DNA of 64,000 nt, taken from the NCBI RefSeq assembly GCF_046035435.1, contig NZ_JBFNFH010000002.1, one strand, 5' to 3'. Below are positions 15,732 to 25,102 of this stretch, piece by piece. Below the pieces are notes generated by a model that was given only the letters and a program-made list of their open reading frames with translations, was not told where the DNA came from and did no database searches. A program made the translations under genes and the position numbers. Each line of letters starts with the position of its first letter. Within the stretch, counting starts at the first letter, position 1. Source of the stretch: Helcococcus bovis. GTDB taxonomy: Bacteria > Bacillota > Clostridia > Tissierellales > Peptoniphilaceae.

Positions 15732-17207
15732 TTATTCTACAATTCTTAAATTTTCAAAATATTTTTCAATATCTATATTCTCATTTATTTTATAATTCCA
15801 CGTTTTAGCAGCAAATGCTCTTAACTCTTTTTTTATATCCTCAAAAATAATATCTTGACTTACTAGATTTTGATTATCACACCAAATTGATATAGAAGCA
15901 CCTTTAATCCTATTATCTTCATTATCAATATTTTCACCAAAGAAAACTCCAGGACTCCAAATATTATATATTCTTTGATATTGATTAAAGTAATCCCATG
16001 AATTTTGTTTTCTACCATCTTTCGGCATTTCTTCTCTTAAAACATAATAAAAAAAGCTTGAATTTGAATTGTATATTTCATTATAACCCCTATCCAATAA
16101 GTAAGAAATATTAACAACATTATCATCCCATGGAATATTACACCAATAATCTACTCCTATCCTATTTTCAAGTTTATTCGAAAATATATTTGATGTATTT
16201 TCTCCATAATGTAAACAATCATTCCATATTCTTGGAATAAAATTATTTTCTATCATTAGTTTACTAATTTCATTTAAATATAAATTTATTGAATCTGTCC
16301 AACTTGAAAATCCATTTATCTTAGAATTTTCTTCTAATATTTTTTGATATTTATTTTTAAATTGTTCACTTTTAAAATCCATGTATTCATCAAATCCTAT
16401 ATGAAAATATTTTGAATTATTAAATAATTCCATAAATTCTAAATATAGATTTTTAATATATTCTAAAACTGATTTTCTAGTTATATCAAAAGAATATTTA
16501 CTATTTTTTCCATTAATATCAATTTGTCCTAATTCTGGATGAATTTTAAGAATATGTTCAACATGACCTGGAGTATCTAAACTTGGAATTATTGAAATAT
16601 TTTTATTTTTAGCGTAATCGATGATTTCTCTTATATCTTTCTTTGTTAGAAAACCATCTTTTGAAACAATACTAGGATCAAATTCTGATTCAATTCTAAA
16701 CCCTCTATTTTCTGAAAAATGTAACATTAATGTGTTCAATTTTAATTTTGACATTTCAAATATTAAATTAAGTATCCAATCCTTTGTAAAATACTTTCTA
16801 CCAATATCAAGTAAAATTCTTCTTTCTGATAATCTTGGATAATCTATAATTTCAAATTCAAATAAAGACTTATTTATTTTTATAATGTTATTTAACTTCA
16901 TCAAAGCATATATAAGCCCAATTTCATTTTTATATTCAACTAAAATTTTATTTTCTTTTACAATTAATTTATAACCTTGTTCTGAAAAGTTAAAATTTTC
17001 ATTAAAATTTAATTCTAAAATAAATACTTTTCCATCATTAATAAAAAACTCTTTTATATTTTCATAAAAGATATTATAAACATTACGTATTTCACCAGAA
17101 TATATAATATTTTTTATATAAAATGTTTCGGAATTAATAGATTTTATCTCTTGAGGATAAGTAAAAGTTAATAATTTTTCATTTAATTTTTTCGTATTTA
17201 TCCTCAT
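15732..17207 (-). CDS. Glycoside hydrolase family 20 beta-N-acetylhexosaminidase
   Basis: A 491-aa enzyme removing terminal beta-GlcNAc/GalNAc. The N-terminal domain (1-120) is the small alpha/beta GH20b fold, followed by a TIM barrel starting at DYPRLSERRILLDIGRKYF. The catalytic Asp-Glu pair is visible in FHIGFDEYM (Asp273-Glu274), as required for substrate-assisted catalysis. DTPGHVEH near 211 is also typical. There is no signal peptide, so it probably acts in the cytosol on imported glycans or recycled wall fragments. It overlaps the Nudix gene by 4 bases (ATGA). Confidence 0.85.
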   Translation of the reverse strand: MRINTKKLNEKLLTFTYPQEIKSINSETFYIKNIIYSGEIRNVYNIFYENIKEFFINDGKVFILELNFNENFNFSEQGYKLIVKENKILVEYKNEIGLIYALMKLNNIIKINKSLFEFEIIDYPRLSERRILLDIGRKYFTKDWILNLIFEMSKLKLNTLMLHFSENRGFRIESEFDPSIVSKDGFLTKKDIREIIDYAKNKNISIIPSLDTPGHVEHILKIHPELGQIDINGKNSKYSFDITRKSVLEYIKNLYLEFMELFNNSKYFHIGFDEYMDFKSEQFKNKYQKILEENSKINGFSSWTDSINLYLNEISKLMIENNFIPRIWNDCLHYGENTSNIFSNKLENRIGVDYWCNIPWDDNVVNISYLLDRGYNEIYNSNSSFFYYVLREEMPKDGRKQNSWDYFNQYQRIYNIWSPGVFFGENIDNEDNRIKGASISIWCDNQNLVSQDIIFEDIKKELRAFAAKTWNYKINENIDIEKYFENLRIVE

Positions 17208-17662
17208 TTTATAAATTCCCTTTCAATTAAAACATTTTTTTCATCATATATCAAAGATATTTCTTTATACATTCCATCATATATTTTTAAAATATATTCC
17301 ATTGAATCAGAATGTCCTTCCATTGCCTTAAATTCTTCGTAATCTTCAAAAAATAAATTTCCTTCTATATTTTCTGATATTAACTTTCCATCAAATCCAT
17401 GTGCTGTATATAAAAGTCCAACATATCTCTCATCAGGATTCTTACAATACCACTGAATAAAACCGTTAAATTCTAAATCTTTTATATCTAAGTTAGTTTC
17501 TTCTTTTATTTCTCTAATTGCAGAATTATTAAAAGATTCAAAAGGTTCAACTTTTCCCCCGGGAAATGTTAATCCTTCCCAGCCATATTTTTTCTTTTTA
17601 TCGAGAACCAATACTTTGCTTCCATTAAAAATTCTGACCATATTCATCATAATTGTTTTCAT
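17204..17662 (-). CDS. Nudix hydrolase (MutT-like)
   Basis: A 152-aa hydrolase of nucleoside-diphosphate-linked substrates. The Nudix box is intact from GGKVEPFESFNNSAIREIKE onward (near residue 36, ending in REIKEETNL), with both metal-binding glutamates. The arrangement resembles 8-oxo-dGTP diphosphatases, but the substrate is not predictable. It shares a unit with the cardiolipin synthase upstream (10-base gap) and the GH20 gene downstream (4-base overlap). Confidence 0.85.
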   Translation of the reverse strand: MKTIMMNMVRIFNGSKVLVLDKKKKYGWEGLTFPGGKVEPFESFNNSAIREIKEETNLDIKDLEFNGFIQWYCKNPDERYVGLLYTAHGFDGKLISENIEGNLFFEDYEEFKAMEGHSDSMEYILKIYDGMYKEISLIYDEKNVLIEREFIK

Positions 17663-17671
17663 AAAATTCTC

Positions 17672-19246
17672 CTACATCAAAGGGGCTACTAATTTAAGTA
17701 TTTTTCCTAAAAATCTATAAAAAATAGAATAATCTTTATAATTTCTATATGTTACTTCTCTAGATAAATTTCTAGTTTTTTCAAAATCATTTTTTATTAT
17801 TTTAGCTAAGTTTTTACTATAAAATAAAATAGCATTTTCATAATGTAAATGTAAACTTCTAAAATCTAAATTAATTGTCCCAACTACAGAAATCAAGTCA
17901 TCAGCAATAATAGATTTGGAATGTAAAAATCCGGGTATATACTCATATATTTTCACACCGTTAAAAAGTAATTGTTCATAATTTGAACGAGCCATTATAT
18001 ATGGAACTTTCTTATCGGGTATACCAGGCATTAAAATTTGAATATCAACTCCTCTTTTAGCAGCGAATATCATTGCATCTTTAATTTTTTCACTTAAAAT
18101 TAGATATGGTGTCATGATATATACATAATTTTTAGTCCTATTAATTATATCAGCATATACATTTTCTCCAACAGTTTCTCCATCATTTGGAGAATCATCG
18201 AAAGGTTGAACATAATCGTTGTTATCTACCTTATAAACATTTTTCAAATATTTTTCATAATCAGAATTTTCATATTTAGAAAGATTCCATAAATTTAAAA
18301 ACATAACAGTTATACTTCTAACCGCTTCTCCCTCAATTCTAATACCATTATCTTTCCAATGTCCAAATCTTGCTATTTCATTTATATATTCATCAGCTAA
18401 ATTTAAACCTCCAGTATAAGCTATTTTATTATCAATTGATACTATTTTTCTATGATCTCTATTATTATGAACAGTAGATAATATTGGAGTAACAGCTGAA
18501 AATACTTGAACTTCAAATCCTAAATTAAGTAAAAATTCTTTATAATTATCAGGTAAATAATAATCATTTATTCCATCATACATAATTTTTACTTTAACAC
18601 CCTCATTTACTTTATCAATTAATTTATCTAGTATTTGTTCAAGCATTTTTCCTGGTCTTACTATAAAATATTCTAAAAATATAAATTCCTGAGCATTTTC
18701 TAAATCTTCTAATAGTTTTTCAAAATATTCTTCTCCTGATGAAAAATATTTATAATTTGTATTTTTATATATTGGATAATTTATAGTATTTTGTAAATAT
18801 TTTTCAATTCCATTATTAATTTTTTTGTTATCATCTATTTCTTGTAAAATCTTATCATCTTTTACTAGTAAATAAGAGCTACTTTCTTTAATTTTCTCCA
18901 GTTTTCTCCTTAACCTTTTTGGACCTGGAAAAATTTCAAATACCAAATAAATCAAAAACCCTGCAACAGGTAATATAGCAATTGGAATAATCCAAGCTAC
19001 TCTATACTCTATAGGTTGGTTTAAATTTATAATATAGATAATTAACGCATATGAAACAATGCTCCATAGATAATTAATCAATAATTCTTCACCCTTAAAA
19101 ATATTAGATAAATAAATCAATAGAGCAAATTGAAGCAATATTATAATAGTAACCCAAAAGATTGGCTTAACTAAATGTCTCTTACTTTTTAAATTTGTTA
19201 GAGATTCTGTTATTTTGTCTTTATTTTTTATTTTAAATTTTCGCAT
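17672..19246 (-). CDS. cls: Cardiolipin synthase
   Basis: A 524-aa phospholipase D-type enzyme that joins two phosphatidylglycerols. Two N-terminal transmembrane helices (about 33-53 and 58-75), a third at 82-105 in the PLDNc region, then two catalytic HKD motifs: HRKIVSIDNKIAYTGG near 267 and HSKSIIADDLISVVGTINLD near 442. Length is standard. The start codon follows GGAG and a T-run that lie in the 3' arm of a terminator-like hairpin (19251-19300), so its translation or transcription may be conditional. Confidence 0.92.
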   Translation of the reverse strand: MRKFKIKNKDKITESLTNLKSKRHLVKPIFWVTIIILLQFALLIYLSNIFKGEELLINYLWSIVSYALIIYIINLNQPIEYRVAWIIPIAILPVAGFLIYLVFEIFPGPKRLRRKLEKIKESSSYLLVKDDKILQEIDDNKKINNGIEKYLQNTINYPIYKNTNYKYFSSGEEYFEKLLEDLENAQEFIFLEYFIVRPGKMLEQILDKLIDKVNEGVKVKIMYDGINDYYLPDNYKEFLLNLGFEVQVFSAVTPILSTVHNNRDHRKIVSIDNKIAYTGGLNLADEYINEIARFGHWKDNGIRIEGEAVRSITVMFLNLWNLSKYENSDYEKYLKNVYKVDNNDYVQPFDDSPNDGETVGENVYADIINRTKNYVYIMTPYLILSEKIKDAMIFAAKRGVDIQILMPGIPDKKVPYIMARSNYEQLLFNGVKIYEYIPGFLHSKSIIADDLISVVGTINLDFRSLHLHYENAILFYSKNLAKIIKNDFEKTRNLSREVTYRNYKDYSIFYRFLGKILKLVAPLM

Positions 19247-19250
19247 AAAA

Positions 19251-19300
19251 AACTCCGTAATTTCAATATATTATATATAATATCATGAAATTACAAAGTT
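19251..19300 (-). promoter_or_regulatory. Hairpin overlapping the cls ribosome site, with TATAAT in its loop
   Basis: Minus-strand arms AACTTTGTAATTTCA (19286-19300) and TGAAATTACGGAGTT (19251-19265) pair over 15 bp (two G-U pairs). TTTTTT and then the cls ATG follow, so it looks like the terminator of the upstream ABC operon. The cls Shine-Dalgarno (GGAG) is inside the 3' arm. The loop holds TATAAT (19270-19275) with a weak TTTGTA 16 bases upstream. A transcript starting there would lack the 5' arm and leave the ribosome site free. Confidence 0.65.
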
Positions 19301-19305
19301 TTTAA

Positions 19306-21075
19306 TTAATTATTTATAAATTGTGAATTGTATAATTTGCTATACTCTCCATTTTTCGCTAATAATTCTTCATGTGTACCTTTTTCAATAATTTCTCCAT
19401 TATCTAATAAAAGTATCATATCAGCATTTTTTATAGTTGAAAGTCTATGAGCAATTACAAATGACGTTTTATTTTTCATAAGATTATTCATAGCATCTTG
19501 GATTTGTAGTTCAGTTCTACTATCTACATTCGATGTAGCTTCATCCAAAATTAACATAGGAGAATTTAATAACATCGCTCTTGCAATAGTCATTAATTGT
19601 TTTTGTCCTTGAGATAAATTTTCAGCCTCTTCATCAAGTATAGTATCATATCCATATTTTTGGTTTTCAATAAAATTATCAATATGTGCAGATTTTGCAG
19701 CATTTTTAATTTCTTCCATTGTTGCCTCACTTCTACCATAAGTTAAATTATCTTTAATACTTCCCTTAAATAGCCATGTATCTTGTAATACCATCGCAAA
19801 TGAAGCTCTTTGACTCTTTCTTTTAATATCTTTATATGATAAATCATCAATTAAAATATCTCCTTTTTGTGGGTCATAAAATCTCATTAATAAATTAATT
19901 AATGTTGTTTTTCCTGCACCTGTATGCCCTACTATTGCTGTAAGAGATCCCGGTTTAGCAATATAGTTGAAATTTTTAATTATCATTTTGTCATCATACC
20001 CAAAAGAAACATTTCTAAATTCAACTTTACCTTCTACATTTTGTAATTCTTTTGCATTTGGCAAATCTTCTTTTTCGTTATCTTGCTCTAATAATATAAA
20101 CACTCTATTAGCGGCTGAAAATGCAGATTGAACTTCTGCAACTACAGCCGCTATCTGATTTATAGGAAATGAAAATTGTCTTGAATAAAGTATGAATGCA
20201 GATAAATATCCAAGAGTAAATACTCCATCTAAGTATAAAATAGATCCAAAAATAGAAACTAAAGCTATAGAGATATTAGTAATAAATCCCATTGTTGGGA
20301 AATTTATGGATGCTTGATAATCCGCTTTATAATAGGCATCAATACTATCACTATTTCTTTTCCAAAATTCTCCTGAGAAATATTCTTCTTTTTCATAGGC
20401 TTGAATTGTTTTTTGTCCAATCAATATTTCCTCTACATAACCATTCATTTCACCTAATTTTCTTGATCTTAAAGAAAATAAAGGTCTTGTCTTATTAACT
20501 CTATATTTTGTGAATAAAATCGTCACAGGTAAAATAAACAAAAATATTACTGATAAAAATGGTGATATTGACATCATCATTGAAAATGAACCCACTACAG
20601 TTATTAATGATGCAACGATACTCACTATATTATTTGATACTGTTTGATTAACAACATCTAAATCATATGAAATTCTAGAAACAAGATCTCCAGCTTGATG
20701 AGTATCAATATATTTAATTGGAACATCCACTATTTTATCAAATGTATCTTGTCTCATTTTTACTATAACTTTTTCAGAAACTCTAACCATTAATCTTGAT
20801 GAAATATATGTTAAAACTGATGATCCTAAATAAGCTAATAACATCAAACCTACATATAGATAAGTGTCATTAAAATTAATTGGAGTTTTAGATAATGTAT
20901 CTATAGCTGCTCCCGAATATCTTGGACCCCATAATACAATTAAATTTGAAGCTATAACAAGAATTATTGTTATAAAAAATAATTTCCATTCATTAAGAAT
21001 ATAGGAAAATAATTTTTTAGCAATTTTACCATAATTTTTTTCATTTATTTTTTTATTTATTTTCTTTTTATCCAT
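19306..21075 (-). CDS. ABC exporter half-transporter, catalytic partner (BmrD/LmrD-like)
   Basis: 589 aa: a six-helix membrane domain (about 30-310) fused to an ATPase. Walker A GHTGAGKTT near 372, Walker B LILDEATSNVD with the catalytic Glu, and H-loop IAHRLSTI are all consensus; the signature is LSQGQ rather than LSGGQ. In known heterodimeric exporters (BmrCD, LmrCD, TM287/288) this pattern belongs to the subunit carrying the catalytic Glu and His. It follows its partner by 8 bases. The substrate is unknown; drugs or lipids are typical. Confidence 0.85.
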   Translation of the reverse strand: MDKKKINKKINEKNYGKIAKKLFSYILNEWKLFFITIILVIASNLIVLWGPRYSGAAIDTLSKTPINFNDTYLYVGLMLLAYLGSSVLTYISSRLMVRVSEKVIVKMRQDTFDKIVDVPIKYIDTHQAGDLVSRISYDLDVVNQTVSNNIVSIVASLITVVGSFSMMMSISPFLSVIFLFILPVTILFTKYRVNKTRPLFSLRSRKLGEMNGYVEEILIGQKTIQAYEKEEYFSGEFWKRNSDSIDAYYKADYQASINFPTMGFITNISIALVSIFGSILYLDGVFTLGYLSAFILYSRQFSFPINQIAAVVAEVQSAFSAANRVFILLEQDNEKEDLPNAKELQNVEGKVEFRNVSFGYDDKMIIKNFNYIAKPGSLTAIVGHTGAGKTTLINLLMRFYDPQKGDILIDDLSYKDIKRKSQRASFAMVLQDTWLFKGSIKDNLTYGRSEATMEEIKNAAKSAHIDNFIENQKYGYDTILDEEAENLSQGQKQLMTIARAMLLNSPMLILDEATSNVDSRTELQIQDAMNNLMKNKTSFVIAHRLSTIKNADMILLLDNGEIIEKGTHEELLAKNGEYSKLYNSQFINN

Positions 21076-21083
21076 AACTACCT

Positions 21084-22805
21084 CTATTTCATTTCCCCAA
21101 TTTGCATATCAGCTATTTCTCTATAAGGAATGCAATTATTAATCATGTATTCATGATTTCCTTTAGCTAAAATTTTTCCATTTTCTAAAAATAATATTTG
21201 ATTTGCCGATATAACAGAAGAAATTCTTTGTGCAATAATTATAGTTGTTGAATTACCAAAATTATCATCTATAGCTCGTCTTAAATTTGATTCAGTCTTG
21301 AAATCAAGTGCAGAAGATGAATCATCAAGTACCAATATTTCTGGCTTAGAAGCAAATGCTCGTGAAAGTAAAACTCTTTGTTTTTGTCCACCTGATAAAT
21401 TTACGCCTTTAGAAGCTAAAGCATGATCTAGCTTATCTTCTTTTTCCTCTATAAATTCTTGAGCTTGCGCATTTATTGTCGCATCAATTAATTCTTCATC
21501 TAGTAAATTTCTACCAAAATCTATATTTTCTTTTATAGTTCCCTTAAATAAAAAGTCTTTTTGGAATACAGATCCATAAATAGCATTTAAATCTCTATGA
21601 TTAATATTTTTTATATTAACACCTCTAATTAATATTTCTCCTTCACTTACATCATATTGTCTTAAAAGTAATTTAATAATTGTTGATTTCCCTGAACCAG
21701 TAGCTCCCATAATTCCTAGCTTTTCTCCAACAAATAATTTAAAATTTATATTTACTAAACTATTTTCAGTTCCATGATATGAAAATGAAACATTTTTAAA
21801 TTCTATTTCTGGAATATCACTATTTGACTTAGGTAATTTTGTTGGATTATCAACTATTTGATTTTTATCTATAGGCATAAATATTACTTCTTCAATTCTT
21901 TTTACAGATGTCATAGCCCTACTATAAATATTAAACATCCAATTTAACATAAATAGAGAATGAGTTATTTGTATAAAATATGTCATAAAAGCAATAATTG
22001 TACCTAATTTTATTTGATTATTTTTAACTAAATTTCCCCCATAAATTATTACTACTGCTAATCCAATATATAACAGTGTATTTACTAATGGAGATGTTAA
22101 CGCCATTATATCTGTTGCTTCAATATTTTGTTCTCTTACAGAATTATTTGCATTAAAAAATTTATTTTTTTCATATTCTACTTTGTTTAAGGCTTTTGCT
22201 ACTTTTATACCTCTTATGCTTTCTCTTATAGATTGAACCATTACATCAACTCGATTTTGTAAATTTTTCCACATTGGCTGTGTTTTATTATATATAAATC
22301 TAATTGTTGCAAAAATAGGAATTACTAATATTAAAATTACAATAGATAATCTAGGACTTAAAATAATACAAAAAATAATTCCTCCCAAAAATAAGATTAC
22401 AGATCTTGCTCCCATTCTCATTGCAGTCCCTAAAAAATTATGAATTGTGTACGTATCAGAAGTAAGTCTTGACTCTATAGAAGAAATCCCTAATTTATCA
22501 ATTTGTTTAGCAGACAATCTAATTGATCTCTCAAATAAATCTTGACGAATATCTTGAATTGTATCCGAAGAAATTTTAGAAGCCATTCTATTTGACTTTA
22601 TACTATAAAACCATTCTAAAAAAGAAACTAATATCATCAACAATCCAACTAATACTATCATTGTCTTATTTTTAGTTGGAACAACTGTATCGATAATGTA
22701 TGCTAGTATTGCTGGTACCATAATTCCACAAAATGTACTAAATATTTTTATAAACATAGTAATACTTATATCTTTTTTTCTTGGATATACATATTTCTTA
22801 AACAT
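21084..22805 (-). CDS. ABC exporter half-transporter, degenerate-site partner (BmrC/LmrC-like)
   Basis: 573 aa with an N-terminal membrane domain and C-terminal ATPase. Walker A GATGSGKST near 359 and signature LSGGQKQRVLLSRAF are intact, but Walker B ends in LVLDDSSSALD (Asp in place of catalytic Glu) and the H-loop is IAQRISSV (Gln for His). These replacements define the degenerate site in heterodimeric exporters, so this gene and the next should form one pump. It lies 5 bases after the MarR gene, in one operon. Confidence 0.87.
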   Translation of the reverse strand: MFKKYVYPRKKDISITMFIKIFSTFCGIMVPAILAYIIDTVVPTKNKTMIVLVGLLMILVSFLEWFYSIKSNRMASKISSDTIQDIRQDLFERSIRLSAKQIDKLGISSIESRLTSDTYTIHNFLGTAMRMGARSVILFLGGIIFCIILSPRLSIVILILVIPIFATIRFIYNKTQPMWKNLQNRVDVMVQSIRESIRGIKVAKALNKVEYEKNKFFNANNSVREQNIEATDIMALTSPLVNTLLYIGLAVVIIYGGNLVKNNQIKLGTIIAFMTYFIQITHSLFMLNWMFNIYSRAMTSVKRIEEVIFMPIDKNQIVDNPTKLPKSNSDIPEIEFKNVSFSYHGTENSLVNINFKLFVGEKLGIMGATGSGKSTIIKLLLRQYDVSEGEILIRGVNIKNINHRDLNAIYGSVFQKDFLFKGTIKENIDFGRNLLDEELIDATINAQAQEFIEEKEDKLDHALASKGVNLSGGQKQRVLLSRAFASKPEILVLDDSSSALDFKTESNLRRAIDDNFGNSTTIIIAQRISSVISANQILFLENGKILAKGNHEYMINNCIPYREIADMQIGEMK

Positions 22806-22810
22806 TATTC

Positions 22811-23233
22811 CTACTTTCCTTTTTCAACTGCTCTATCTGATATTTTTCTTAATAATTCTAAAAATTTTATTTTTTCTTCATCTGATAAATCTTGCATTAT
22901 CAAATCATTCCATTGATTTGAGTATTCCTCAATTAAAGGAAATAATTCATATAATTTTTCTGTTGGATATAATCGATTTGCTCTTTTATCATTAGTATCA
23001 ACTCTAGCAACAACTAATTCCATATCAACAAGATGTTTTATATTTCTTGTTACTGTTGACTTGTTTACAAATATACCATCTGTCAATTTTTCCTGAATTA
23101 ATCCAGGATTATGATATATAGCTATAAGATAACTTATGTGATGTCCAGTCAATCCATAATTATGAAAATATTTTGTTCTATCTGATATTGAAGATCTATA
23201 AATTCTATTTATATATCTCATAATTTTTTCCAT
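22811..23233 (-). CDS. MarR-family transcriptional regulator
   Basis: A winged-helix repressor of 141 aa from the ATG at 23233, which has AGAGG at the right spacing. The region LTDGIFVNKSTVTRNIKHLVDMELVVARVDTNDKRANRLYPTE is the MarR recognition helix plus wing, shown here only in part: the DxRxxR-type wing is DKRANR. It heads the operon with the ABC exporter pair. A perfect inverted repeat over its own promoter (23252-23290) points to autorepression relieved by an exporter substrate. Confidence 0.88.
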   Translation of the reverse strand: MEKIMRYINRIYRSSISDRTKYFHNYGLTGHHISYLIAIYHNPGLIQEKLTDGIFVNKSTVTRNIKHLVDMELVVARVDTNDKRANRLYPTEKLYELFPLIEEYSNQWNDLIMQDLSDEEKIKFLELLRKISDRAVEKGK

Positions 23234-23251
23234 AAAAACCTCTTTAAAAAT

Positions 23252-23290
23252 AAATAGTTGCATAAGCAACTGTTTCTCATGCAACTATTT
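23252..23290 (-). promoter_or_regulatory. Inverted-repeat operator of the MarR-exporter operon
   Basis: Perfect 12-bp arms AAATAGTTGCAT (23252-23263) and ATGCAACTATTT (23279-23290), 15 bases apart. Nested within lies AGTTGC-ATAA-GCAACT (23256-23271). The distal arm covers the -10 of the promoter, as expected for a repressor site. Confidence 0.75.
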
Positions 23291-23315
23291 TATACCCATT
23301 TTAAAAAATCGTCAA
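23287..23315 (-). promoter_or_regulatory. Promoter of the MarR-exporter operon
   Basis: Minus strand TTGACG (23310-23315), 17-bp spacer and TAAAAT (23287-23292), overlapped by the inverted-repeat operator. Confidence 0.7.
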
Positions 23316-23330
23316 CATTTTTATAGATTT

Positions 23331-23602
23331 TTACTTTCTATAATCTAATCTAGAAAAAGTCATCTCATAATTAGGTAATCTTGTATTTTTCAATGAAATA
23401 CATGACTCTAAATTATCAATTTCATTTCTTAAATCTATCATTTTTTTATTTAATAAGAAGTATTGATATGACATTTCTATTTTATCTTTAATTTTATTTA
23501 ATTCATTTCCGGTTTCTTTTTAATATAAAAAGATTCAGGAAGATATTTCTTCATATTCTTTTTACCAAATGTCTTTATTCAAAAATTGCTTATAAAATCC
23601 AT
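23331..23602 (-). pseudogene. Decayed small coding sequence
   Basis: From an ATG at 23602 with AGGAG upstream, the minus strand reads a short peptide to an internal TGA. The same frame then continues through MKKYLPESFYIKKK. After a frame change it reads NELNKIKDKIEMSYQYFLLN and on through a helical, charged segment ending RLDYRK at a TAA (23331). The family is not recognised. Coding-like composition across two frames with an internal stop suggests a decayed gene. It occupies most of the gap between the MarR promoter and the next gene. Confidence 0.4.
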
Positions 23603-23655
23603 CCTCACTCCTATATTTTTTATTACAAGACTATTTTAACATATAAAAAAAATAA

Positions 23656-23719
23656 AATTTTGCATAGGCACTTCAGTAGAGTTTATAATAACTCAAAGAC
23701 TAGTGCATCATGCAAAATT
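23656..23719 (-). terminator. Terminator of the argS-distal operon
   Basis: Outer arms AATTTTGCAT (23656-23665) and ATGCAAAATT (23710-23719), with inner pairings GCACT/AGTGC and GAGTT/AACTC. It lies 7 bases after the stop of the small gene at 23726 and has a T-rich 3' side on the minus strand. Confidence 0.7.
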
Positions 23720-23725
23720 CTATTT

Positions 23726-23974
23726 TTAAATCCCTATCACAAAAACTTTATCATCTTCAGTAATTTCTAATTCATCTGCATTACCAAAGATTTCATTTAT
23801 CGCCACTTTATCCAATAAAAAATAATCTTTAGCTTCAACATCTATTAAATCTTTAGCTACATTTTCATCTTTTACTTGTGTAAAAACAGCCTTATTTGTT
23901 TCTTTATCATTTTGAATCAGAAACGCTTTTGTGTATTTATCTTTATTCGTTAAAAGTAATTCTCCAACTGTCAA
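23726..23974 (-). CDS. Small conserved-looking protein, function unknown
   Basis: An 82-aa acidic protein starting MTVGELLLTNKDKYTKAFLI, with no signal peptide or membrane segment and alternating strands and helices by eye. It follows the TPR protein gene by 15 bases with AGGAGG upstream of the ATG, so it is the last gene of the argS-membrane protein-TPR unit. I considered DUF1292 but the pattern does not fit. Confidence 0.65.
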   Translation of the reverse strand: MTVGELLLTNKDKYTKAFLIQNDKETNKAVFTQVKDENVAKDLIDVEAKDYFLLDKVAINEIFGNADELEITEDDKVFVIGI

Positions 23975-23989
23975 ATCTACCTCCTAGTA

Positions 23990-25096
23990 TTATCTATTCA
24001 TGATAGACTCTTTAATTTTCATTATTTGATTAAACATTTCATCAGATAAATCTTGATATTCAAGTATAAAGTCAAAATCTTCTATTGCTTTATCAAATTT
24101 ATTTATTGACATCAAAATTATCGCTCTATTATATCTCAATTTAATTTCTGATGGATACTTTTCAATAGAATCATTAGCCAAATGCAATGCTTCAACATCT
24201 TTTTTCAAAACGTATTTTATATATACTAAATCTGTATAAAGCATAGCAAAATCCGCACCTTTTTCAATAGATTCTTCAAAAAATTGCTCTGCTAATTCCG
24301 GATTTTCCTTATTCATATATGCAATTGCAATATAATAAGGAATATCATATCTAGATGAATTTTTTCTAGCTTCCATCAATTCAGAAATTGCAGTACTATA
24401 ATCCATTTTATTAATATAATAAATTGAATTTTCAACCGCAACATCAGGAGCAATCTTATTCATTTCATCTCTTATAGTATCTTTTAATTCTTCAAATTCC
24501 GCATTTCTCAAAGCTCTATTATAAAAATTATTTGCTTTAATATATTTTCCTGTCGCTTTAGAAATATTTCCCAATTCAAAATTTGCCAAGGAATATGTTT
24601 CATTGTATCTCAAAATTCTTTCCAAAATTCTTATTGACTGTTCAATAAAAATTTCTCTATCTTCTTTTGAAACTTCAATATTCCACAATAATTTTGCATA
24701 GCTGTAAGCTGCCATTTCATTTTCTTCATTAAGTAAGAATGCAGCTCTTGTAAATAACAATGCTTTTTCAAAATTAGTATCGTAAAATTTTACAGCTTTT
24801 GATAATGCATATTTTGATGAATCATCTAATAATTTACCTAAAATATGCTTATATTCATTTACATACAAAAATTCAGGATCTATTGCTACCATATACAACA
24901 TACCGTCAATGATGTATTCAATTTTTATCTCATTATCAAATTCATTATGAGTCATCCCATCCATCATATCATCCAAAATAATTGGAAGAGGAATGTCTTC
25001 AATGCCATAATTTCTGTAATAATCAATATTTTCCTTTAACTCTATAAAAGAAACTTTATCTGCTTTTTTTCTAAAATACTTTTCAATAATATTCAT
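23990..25096 (-). CDS. TPR-repeat protein
   Basis: A 368-aa cytosolic protein built of tetratricopeptide-like helical repeats. Examples are YSLANFELGNISKATGKYIK near 175, IPYYIAIAYMNKENPELAEQ near 255 and KLRYNRAIILMSINKFDKAI near 320. The first 100 residues have DIPLPIILDDMMDGM and no clear repeat. No signal peptide. TPRs bind proteins; the partner is unknown, possibly the membrane protein encoded 6 bases upstream. Confidence 0.75.
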   Translation of the reverse strand: MNIIEKYFRKKADKVSFIELKENIDYYRNYGIEDIPLPIILDDMMDGMTHNEFDNEIKIEYIIDGMLYMVAIDPEFLYVNEYKHILGKLLDDSSKYALSKAVKFYDTNFEKALLFTRAAFLLNEENEMAAYSYAKLLWNIEVSKEDREIFIEQSIRILERILRYNETYSLANFELGNISKATGKYIKANNFYNRALRNAEFEELKDTIRDEMNKIAPDVAVENSIYYINKMDYSTAISELMEARKNSSRYDIPYYIAIAYMNKENPELAEQFFEESIEKGADFAMLYTDLVYIKYVLKKDVEALHLANDSIEKYPSEIKLRYNRAIILMSINKFDKAIEDFDFILEYQDLSDEMFNQIMKIKESIMNR

Positions 25097-25102
25097 ACTT
25101 AC

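Noticed and set aside
23726..23974. DUF1292 assignment for the 82-aa protein
   Set aside because: Size is similar but the characteristic acidic and aromatic pattern is not convincing.
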